Below, in pieces: positions 5,173 to 10,881 of a DNA stretch of 13,856 bases (within the stretch, counting starts at the first letter, position 1; the number at the start of each line of letters is the position of its first letter). A program made the translations under genes and the position numbers. Below the pieces are notes generated by a model. That model ran no database searches. It was not told the DNA's origin and was given only the letters and a program-made list of their open reading frames with translations. Source of the stretch: JBAYFX01 sp041666965 (GTDB taxonomy: Bacteria > Patescibacteriota > Microgenomatia > UBA12405); assembly GCA_041666965.1 (NCBI GenBank), contig JBAYFX010000021.1, positions 1 to 13,856 on the forward strand, in the 5' to 3' direction.

Positions 5173-7642
5173 TTTGGATTGAACTGATAACTGGCAAACT
5201 GAAAGTGAAAGTAGAACCTTTGCCTAAAGTACTAGTAAAACTTATTTTCCCCCGATGCCGGAGGATAATTTGACGGGATATAAACAGGCCAATTCCTAAA
5301 CCAGAGTATTGTTTTTCAACCTGGGAAGTTCGGTAAAAACGTTCAAACACATGTTTTTTGTCAGAGACGCCAATGCCAATACCATAATCTTTAATGGAAA
5401 CTTTGACATGAGAAGTGTCGGCTTTAATGTTAACCAATACCCGATTCGCAAGAGGAGAGTATTTGACGGCATTAGTTAACAAGTTAACAAATACCTGCTC
5501 CAGACGATGACGGTCTCCTTTAATTTTAATACCAGTAGTTCCGGTTAAGATTATAGTGTGCGAGGATGAAAAAGACTGGATGCTTTCAATTGATTCTTTA
5601 ACCAGGTCATCGAAATCAAAAACAGACTCCGTGAACTGAAACCGACCCGACTGGATACGACTTAAGTCAAGAAGGTCGGAAATAAGGCGGTTTAGACGAT
5701 CAATGTGAATGTTTTGTTTGACTAATATTGAATTTATTTGGTCGGATGAAAAAGTGGGGTAGGACTGCTTTAAGATTTGGGAGTAAGCCTTGATGCTGGC
5801 CAGTGGAGTTTTGAGCTCGTGGGAGGCGATGCTCAAAAACTCATCTTTGCGTTTTTCTAACTCGCGAAGATTAGTAATATCCCGGGTGACCATAATTATG
5901 GAGTTAACCTGGCGACGGGCCCCAAACTCAGGGGCTAAAATTGACTGGAAATAACGGCTGTCATAGGAAAAATCTATTGTCAAAGGCCTTTTGGTTTGAA
6001 ACACCCGGTCAAGAGCCTGATTTAAACGGGTAGCCAGCCGGACACTGAAACCAACCTGGGAAAAGGTTTTTAAAAGAAAGAATTGGGGGGGCTGGCGGAA
6101 ATGATTGATTACCGAAGGCGAAACATAGACGTACTGCTTTTGAGGATTGTGGATGGTAACCAAATCGACCATGGTTTCCGCAATAAGGCGGAAACGTTGT
6201 TCGCTTTCAGCCAGGCGTGATTCGGTAACCTTGCGGTTAGTAATGTCCATGTTGATACCAATCAGACTAGTGGGTTGTTTGGCGGCATTGTAAAAAACCT
6301 TTCCCCGGCCATATAACCAGTGGACGGTACCATCGGGCCAAATGGTACGAAACTCGGATTCAAACAAACCTGTAATAAGAGCATGACTGACAGCGTTTTC
6401 CGCCTTAGCCCGATCTTCGGGGTGTATTAGGTTAACCCAATGTTCGTAGGTTCCTTTAAATTGGCCACTTGGCAACCCGTAAATCTTTTCCAACTGGCGG
6501 GTCCACTTAGTTTGAGTGGAGCCAACAGTCCAGTCAAAGACACCGACCCGACTGGCCTGTTCGGTTAGATTTAACTTGATTTTTTGATCGAGCAATTGGC
6601 GGTTTTTGCGGCTTAAGCGAGCTTCGGAACGACGGCGCTGTATCAACTCCCTCTTTAATCTTTTTTGAGCTAATACCTCTTGGGTAACGTCGATTAACAT
6701 CAGGGCAAAGGCAATAACCTTTTTGTTAATCACTATTGGGGATATTTCACCATTCCACCAAACCGGACCAGTGTCAAAACCAGTAAAAGCAAAGTTGTAA
6801 AAAGTGACACCACGATGGTTAGTGGCAGCTTTAGTAAAATAGTTTTCAAACCGGCTATTGACCAATCCGGGCAGTAAGTCAAATAGATTCTTGTCGATTA
6901 GGGAGGATGATTTGTGAGGGTGATCTAACATTTTTTGATAAACACGGTTGTGAGATAGAATTTTAAACGGGGATTGTGAGTCCAAAAGAGCAATACCGGC
7001 AGGAGCATGATCAAACATGCCCTGAAGTTGTTGATTGGCTAACTTAAGATACTGTTTGTGAGATTCGATTTCTTGAGTGTATTTTTTCTTGGCGGTAACG
7101 TCGCGGGCTACCAATACTTTTATGTTTACGCCTCTCCAAAGCATAGAAAACATATTGATATCTACCCAAAATTCCTGGCCGGTTAAGCTGGTGTACTTAG
7201 CTTCAATTGAGGTAAGTTTTTTATTTTTAAAAATTATGCTGGCTGAGGCAGGGGAAACTATTTTTGAGAAGAGCAACGGAGTGAAGTTTGACGGTGAATA
7301 TTTTAGTTTTAATTTGAAAGCACGGTTGGTAAAAATTATTTCGTTTTCGGAGTTAAGAATGCAAATTAAATCTCGAGAACGGTAGGCGAGGGGAAAATCA
7401 AGAGGACTTAAATGTAAAGGGCGAGTATTTTGATTTTCTAAAAAAGTTGAAACTTGAGAATGGGGGTAGCGTCGAATTTTATTTTTATCGCCCCGCAAAG
7501 ATCGAAAAGTTCCATTTTTATCCCAGAGGCGAAGTGTATTGGGGTGAACACCAAGAATCTTGCTTACCTGACCAATGGTTAATAATCCGGACTGAGTAAG
7601 TTTAGGGGTTAGCACTAAATCAGATTTTAGAATATCTAACAA
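5150..7642 (-). CDS. Multi-PAS histidine kinase with N-terminal MerR-like HTH
   Basis: The 830-residue cytosolic protein has an unusual order of domains. Residues 20-70 form a MerR-type winged helix-turn-helix (LLTIGQVSKILGVHPNTLRL, then W40, and RRYPHSQVSTFLE as the wing and next helix). PAS domains follow at about 85-185, 205-325, 360-470 (with HPEDR at 407-411) and 480-592, linked by coiled-coil-like Arg/Lys/Gln helices. HisKA has the H-box SIASHELKTP with acceptor His608. HATPase_c has Asn724 in NLLTNAVKYS, G1 DYGIGI, F-box VFERFYR and G2 GLGIGLF, so the kinase looks active. There is no membrane segment. The start is TTG at 7642, just after an in-frame stop; a GTG at codon 10 would also keep the HTH. 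It overlaps the receiver gene by 23 bases. DNA binding by a kinase is inference from the HTH sequence alone. Confidence 0.92.
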   Translation of the reverse strand: MLDILKSDLVLTPKLTQSGLLTIGQVSKILGVHPNTLRLWDKNGTFRSLRGDKNKIRRYPHSQVSTFLENQNTRPLHLSPLDFPLAYRSRDLICILNSENEIIFTNRAFKLKLKYSPSNFTPLLFSKIVSPASASIIFKNKKLTSIEAKYTSLTGQEFWVDINMFSMLWRGVNIKVLVARDVTAKKKYTQEIESHKQYLKLANQQLQGMFDHAPAGIALLDSQSPFKILSHNRVYQKMLDHPHKSSSLIDKNLFDLLPGLVNSRFENYFTKAATNHRGVTFYNFAFTGFDTGPVWWNGEISPIVINKKVIAFALMLIDVTQEVLAQKRLKRELIQRRRSEARLSRKNRQLLDQKIKLNLTEQASRVGVFDWTVGSTQTKWTRQLEKIYGLPSGQFKGTYEHWVNLIHPEDRAKAENAVSHALITGLFESEFRTIWPDGTVHWLYGRGKVFYNAAKQPTSLIGINMDITNRKVTESRLAESEQRFRLIAETMVDLVTIHNPQKQYVYVSPSVINHFRQPPQFFLLKTFSQVGFSVRLATRLNQALDRVFQTKRPLTIDFSYDSRYFQSILAPEFGARRQVNSIIMVTRDITNLRELEKRKDEFLSIASHELKTPLASIKAYSQILKQSYPTFSSDQINSILVKQNIHIDRLNRLISDLLDLSRIQSGRFQFTESVFDFDDLVKESIESIQSFSSSHTIILTGTTGIKIKGDRHRLEQVFVNLLTNAVKYSPLANRVLVNIKADTSHVKVSIKDYGIGIGVSDKKHVFERFYRTSQVEKQYSGLGIGLFISRQIILRHRGKISFTSTLGKGSTFTFSLPVISSIQNDKNSNL
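5805..5848. repeat. 44-bp identical repeat, copy 2 (kinase H-box)
   Basis: Identical to 4116-4159 in the same orientation; it encodes the KDEFLSIASHELKTP region around His608 of the larger kinase. Flanking sequence has diverged. Confidence 0.9.
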
Positions 7643-7713
7643 TTTCTAACAACCCTCAAAATGAGACTCAGCTTTGACTATTACATTATTATTATCGATT
7701 TATTACTTAATAA

Positions 7714-7749
7714 CCCCGCCCGTTAACCTTTTGTTGATGACGGGCAGGG
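7714..7749 (-). terminator. Hairpin after the 48-codon ORF, probable minus-strand terminator
   Basis: CCCCGCCCGT (7714-7723) pairs with ACGGGCAGGG (7740-7749) over 10 positions with a 16-base loop. The one non-Watson-Crick pair is G-U when read as minus-strand RNA but C-A on the plus strand, which favours a minus-strand function. The downstream tract is TTATTAAG rather than a pure U run, so strength is uncertain. It lies 20 bases past the stop of the small ORF and 71 bases before the large kinase, separating their transcripts. Confidence 0.6.
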
Positions 7750-7769
7750 TACTGGAATTTAGCCCGATT

Positions 7770-7916
7770 CTAAGAATTTAGAGTGTCGGGCATTGTCGGC
7801 TCGTCTTCCGTGTTATCCGTGTCCCCTCCTTCACGGTTCATGCCAGGTTGATATTGGTTTTGCCTACCGGTTTGGCCGCCCTGATTTTTAGAGCGATTAC
7901 CCTTATTGTTGTCCAT
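7770..7916 (-). CDS. Small hydrophilic protein, 48 aa
   Basis: I do not recognise it. The ORF runs from ATG 7916 to TAG 7770. The product starts MDNNKGNRSKNQGGQTGRQN and continues through a Gln/Asn/Gly-rich, then Asp/Glu-rich part to PDTLNS. There is no Cys, no membrane segment, no signal peptide and few large hydrophobic residues, so it is probably disordered: a basic, Gly/Gln-rich N-terminal half and an acidic C-terminal half. Evidence that it is a gene is that it fills a 369-base gap, ends just before a strong minus-strand hairpin, and has a sensible ATG. Its upstream region is shared divergently with the nuclease gene. TAATCA lies 5 bases before the ATG as a weak -10. It could still be a chance ORF or part of a small RNA. 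Confidence 0.5.
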   Translation of the reverse strand: MDNNKGNRSKNQGGQTGRQNQYQPGMNREGGDTDNTEDEPTMPDTLNS

Positions 7917-8000
7917 TACTTTGATTAATGAATAACAGGATATTTAACCAAAACCGTATTAATCGAGAGCAAGAATTTGGGTACAAAAGGTAAAGAGAGG

Positions 8001-8006
8001 TAAAAT
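8001..8006 (+). promoter_or_regulatory. -10 element TAAAAT before the nuclease gene
   Basis: TAAAAT ends 5 bases before ATG 8012, the same spacing as at 673. TTGGGT at 7977-7982 is a weak -35 with an 18-base spacer. The AGAGAGG at 7994-8000 resembles a Shine-Dalgarno but is 11 bases from the ATG, which is far; the two readings compete. Confidence 0.4.
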
Positions 8007-8011
8007 TAGAA

Positions 8012-8710
8012 ATGAGAATATCCAGATCGAAAATAGAGCAGTTTATTAACTGTCGGAGGTGTTTTTATTTAACAGTGGTACTTAAGGTTAAACAGCCAAG
8101 TAGCCCACCTTATACGCTAAACAGCGCGGTGGACAAACTACTAAAATCCGAATTTGATATTTTAAGAAAGAGCGGTGAGAGTCACCAACTTTTCCAGGAT
8201 TATGGAATTAAGGCGGTACCATTTAACCACCCAGAACTGGAAAAATGGCGATTTAATTTCAGCGGAGTGACCAGAGTTGAGACAGAAAGCGGAATTGAAG
8301 TATTTGGGGCAGTAGACGATCTGTGGCTAATGGAGAATGGGGAAATTGCGGTAGTAGACTACAAGTCAACCGCTAAAGAAGGAGAGGTGGAACTGACAGA
8401 TGCACCCTGGCATGACGGTTATCGAAGGCAAATTGAAGTTTATCAATGGTTGCTGAGAGGAAATGAGCTGAAAGTGTCTGATACCGGATATTTTGTTTAT
8501 TGTAACGGAATTACAAACTTAGCCAGATTTGACGCAAAACTGGAATTCAAAATAAAAATTATTGACTACCAGGGAGATGACTCGTGGGTGGCTCCAACAG
8601 TGAGGGAAATGGCCCAAGTAATGAGTCTGGACCAAATTCCCCATCCGGGAAAAGACTGCGAATGGTGCCGGTACCGAAATAACGCGTCTAAATACGAGAG
8701 TATTGAATAA
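8012..8710 (+). CDS. PD-(D/E)XK nuclease, RecB/Cas4-like, stand-alone
   Basis: The 232-residue protein has the motifs of the RecB-type (PDDEXK_1) nuclease family. The opening RISRSKIEQFINCRRCFYL is the family's helix plus cysteine box. Then come GAVDD (residues 99-103, metal-binding Asp102), VVDYKST (Asp116-x-Lys118, the catalytic D-x-K) and the Q-x3-Y motif (Gln140, Tyr144 in QIEVYQWLL). A C-terminal CEWCRYR gives Cys216 and Cys219. The cysteine pairs C14/C17 and C216/C219 could hold an iron-sulfur cluster or zinc; AddB and Cas4 use one N-terminal and three C-terminal Cys. No helicase, cas gene or CRISPR array is nearby, so a Cas4 role is not supported and a repair or DNA-processing role is more likely. 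From memory, related short proteins are common in Patescibacteria. It lies 42 bases before the ABC exporter. Confidence 0.82.
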   Translation: MRISRSKIEQFINCRRCFYLTVVLKVKQPSSPPYTLNSAVDKLLKSEFDILRKSGESHQLFQDYGIKAVPFNHPELEKWRFNFSGVTRVETESGIEVFGAVDDLWLMENGEIAVVDYKSTAKEGEVELTDAPWHDGYRRQIEVYQWLLRGNELKVSDTGYFVYCNGITNLARFDAKLEFKIKIIDYQGDDSWVAPTVREMAQVMSLDQIPHPGKDCEWCRYRNNASKYESIE

Positions 8711-8717
8711 TTGATTA

Positions 8718-8746
8718 TTGTAATAGCCGGAAGTGTTGGTTAGAAT
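8718..8746 (+). promoter_or_regulatory. Promoter TTGTAA-N17-TAGAAT before the ABC exporter
   Basis: TTGTAA (8718-8723) and TAGAAT (8741-8746) are separated by exactly 17 bases. The -10 ends 6 bases before ATG 8753, so transcription should begin at the start codon. This is the best-formed promoter that fits a leaderless mRNA in the window. Confidence 0.5.
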
Positions 8747-8752
8747 TTGAAC

Positions 8753-10492
8753 ATGTTTCCCCTACTGCGGACTTACTTTAGATTTTTAGGGCGCTATCCT
8801 GGGTGGTTGGCGGTTTTTTGGGCAGCGTTAATTGGTTTCGCAATTACGGAAGGGTTTGAGCCCTATTTTTATAAACTACTAATTGATTCAATTGGAGTTA
8901 AAAGTGAGAGAGAAATTGTGATGATTGTGAGTGGACTAGGATTATTTAGATTAGGTGGACTATTGTTGAGTAATTTGTTTAGAGCAGCCGGAGACAGAGT
9001 GGTACTACCAGCATCAAGAGATTTAAGAGTTGCCGTTATTGAGAAAATTCATGAACTGGATTTTGCCTTTCATACATCAAGATCAACTGGGTCTTTGATT
9101 AGCATTATTAAAAGAGGTGACGGAGCTTTTTTTGATTTTTTCCAAAACATAAACATTAATACCGTAAGAATCGTCATTGAATTTAGTATTATGAGCGTAG
9201 TTTTATACCAGGTTAACCCAATGATTATGGCCATGATGATGACAGCGTTTGGGGGCGCACTAATTTTAACTAAAAGACTGGTTAGTTTAAACTTGACGGC
9301 TAGGAAAGAATTTAATGAGGCAGAAGATAAAATTTCAGAGATTATTGTCGACAACCTAATAAATTACGAGACGGTTAAGCTTTTTGCCCGCGAGAGTTGG
9401 GAAAGAAAAAGACTAAGTAAAAGTTTTATTAACTGGCTAAGTAAACTTTGGAGTTATGCCTTATCTTATAGAATAATTGACATAGTAGTAGGCGGACTGG
9501 GTAACCTGGGAGTGGTAGGAGCACTGGTAGTGGGACTAAGCTTAGTCAATAAGGGTGAAATTAGTACTGGCGATTATGTAATGGTAATTGGGTTTGTAAC
9601 GAACTTTTATGGAAGGTTTTTTGAGCTGATTTACAACCTGAGAAGTGTAGCCAAAAACATGGTAGATATTCAGAAGTATTTTGGGGTGTTGGATGAAAAA
9701 ATATTGGTGTCCGACCCAAAAAAGCCAATAGCAATTACCGGAAGAGTGGCGGGGGAAATTGAATTTAAGGGGATAAGTTTTAATTACCCGGAGAATAATA
9801 AGAGCGCGGTTTCCGAAATTGATTTGAAAATTGGAGCCGGACAATCGGTGGCACTTGTAGGATCATCGGGTGTTGGCAAAACCACTTTGGTTAAACTACT
9901 ATTGAGGTTTTTTGACCCAACAAGCGGGGCAATCACTATTGACGGGGTTGATATTAGAAAGATTAAAAAAAGTCTACTGCGAGCGATGATGGGAGTAGTA
10001 CCCCAGGAACCAATAATGTTTAACAACACCATTGGATACAATATTGCTTACGGTTTACCTAATGCCACAGCACGAGAAATAGTGGCGGCGGCTAGGATGG
10101 CCAACTTAGCCGACTTTATTGAGACATTACCCAAAAAGTATGAAACAAGTGTAGGCGAGCGAGGAGTAAAGTTGTCAGGTGGACAAAAACAACGACTAGC
10201 CATTGCCAGAATGATTCTGAAAAATCCGGATATTATTGTGTTTGACGAGGCCACCTCACAGCTGGATTCAGCGACGGAGAAATTAATACAAGACGCTTTT
10301 TGGCAAGCGGCCAAAAATAAAACGGCTATAGTTATTGCCCACAGATTGTCGACCATAATTAGGGCGGAAAAAATAGTAGTGATGGAAAAAGGCAGAATAG
10401 TTGAAGTGGGAACTCACAGACAACTTATTAGCAACAAAGGGGGACTTTATACTAACTTCTGGAAACTTCAGAGCTTAGCTACGGCAAAGTAA
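8753..10492 (+). CDS. ABC exporter half-transporter (ABCB/MsbA/Atm1-like)
   Basis: The 579-residue protein fuses a six-helix exporter membrane domain to an ATPase, so a homodimer should make the full transporter in the cytoplasmic membrane. The ATG at 8753 is preferred over the in-frame TTG two codons upstream, because a TAGAAT lies 6 bases before it. Hydrophobic segments occupy about residues 16-36, 56-76, 138-176 and 242-288, and NYETVKLFARESWE near 204-217 is the intracellular coupling region typical of ABCB-type exporters. The ATPase has Walker A GSSGVGKTT (370-378), Q-loop in VVPQEPIMF, signature LSGGQKQR (474-481), Walker B IIVFDEATSQLD with catalytic Glu499, and switch His530. NYETVKLF is reminiscent of the Atm1/ABCB7 group, but lipid, peptide or drug export is equally possible. 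Its stop overlaps the convergent small secreted protein by 14 bases. Confidence 0.93.
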   Translation: MFPLLRTYFRFLGRYPGWLAVFWAALIGFAITEGFEPYFYKLLIDSIGVKSEREIVMIVSGLGLFRLGGLLLSNLFRAAGDRVVLPASRDLRVAVIEKIHELDFAFHTSRSTGSLISIIKRGDGAFFDFFQNININTVRIVIEFSIMSVVLYQVNPMIMAMMMTAFGGALILTKRLVSLNLTARKEFNEAEDKISEIIVDNLINYETVKLFARESWERKRLSKSFINWLSKLWSYALSYRIIDIVVGGLGNLGVVGALVVGLSLVNKGEISTGDYVMVIGFVTNFYGRFFELIYNLRSVAKNMVDIQKYFGVLDEKILVSDPKKPIAITGRVAGEIEFKGISFNYPENNKSAVSEIDLKIGAGQSVALVGSSGVGKTTLVKLLLRFFDPTSGAITIDGVDIRKIKKSLLRAMMGVVPQEPIMFNNTIGYNIAYGLPNATAREIVAAARMANLADFIETLPKKYETSVGERGVKLSGGQKQRLAIARMILKNPDIIVFDEATSQLDSATEKLIQDAFWQAAKNKTAIVIAHRLSTIIRAEKIVVMEKGRIVEVGTHRQLISNKGGLYTNFWKLQSLATAK

Positions 10493-10880
10493 CGATTCGG
10501 GTGGTTTTTTTACCATTTTTTTGGGTAAAACGGGCGGTAACAGTTAGCTTTTTTACTCCTTTGTGGGAAATACAGACCTTTTTGCTACAAGTACCTAAAA
10601 ATAGTTGGCGCATAAGCAAATTGGTTTTAACTTTTGAAACTTGACCAAATATCCCCTGAGATTGGTTGTTACCAGTGTAATTAACTTCATAGTTAAAGGA
10701 TTTGACGGTACTTAGATTTTTAAAATTTAGAGTAAGATAGGTCCGGGCGGGAGACAAGCGTACCACAAGATCGGGAACCGGAGCCACTTTTCCTTTAGGC
10801 TTGAGCACTGGAGACTGAGCCAAAGAGGAAGAAGAAACCAGAGTCAAAAACAGAAATGGTAACAATAAATACTTAAACAT
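10479..10880 (-). CDS. Small secreted protein coupled to murA
   Basis: No family is recognised. The 133-residue product has a clear signal peptide (MFKYLLLPFLFLTLVSSSSLA, cleavage near residue 21 before QSP), so it leaves the cytoplasm. A short Pro/Lys-rich linker (about 22-37) leads into a beta-strand-rich basic domain with alternating hydrophobic residues (YLTLNFKNLSTVKSFNYEVN) and one Cys pair, GTCSKKVC at about 96-103, which could form a disulfide. The end is Lys/Thr-rich. Only one base separates the murA stop from its ATG, so it is almost surely translated from the same mRNA. This hints at a cell-wall or surface role, which is inference. The stop overlaps the convergent exporter gene by 14 bases. 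The fold is reminiscent of Ig-like or fibronectin-like domains, without a firm match. Confidence 0.68.
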   Translation of the reverse strand: MFKYLLLPFLFLTLVSSSSLAQSPVLKPKGKVAPVPDLVVRLSPARTYLTLNFKNLSTVKSFNYEVNYTGNNQSQGIFGQVSKVKTNLLMRQLFLGTCSKKVCISHKGVKKLTVTARFTQKNGKKTTRIVTLP

Positions 10881-10881
10881 A

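Noticed and set aside
7077..7385. 102-codon plus-strand ORF within the large kinase
   Set aside because: It is antisense to the first PAS domain and has no start signal or family features.
8012..8710. A CRISPR-Cas system signalled by a Cas4-like protein
   Set aside because: No repeat-spacer array and no other cas gene was seen in the window, and the cysteine pattern differs from Cas4.
9070..10356. Four minus-strand ORFs of 85-102 codons within the ABC exporter
   Set aside because: They are antisense to a well-conserved ABC exporter and do not resemble proteins.
10500..10535. T-rich stretch after the ABC exporter as an intrinsic terminator
   Set aside because: The T runs are Lys codons of the convergent gene, and the only stem is 5 bp (TTACC/GGTAA) with no T tract directly after it.
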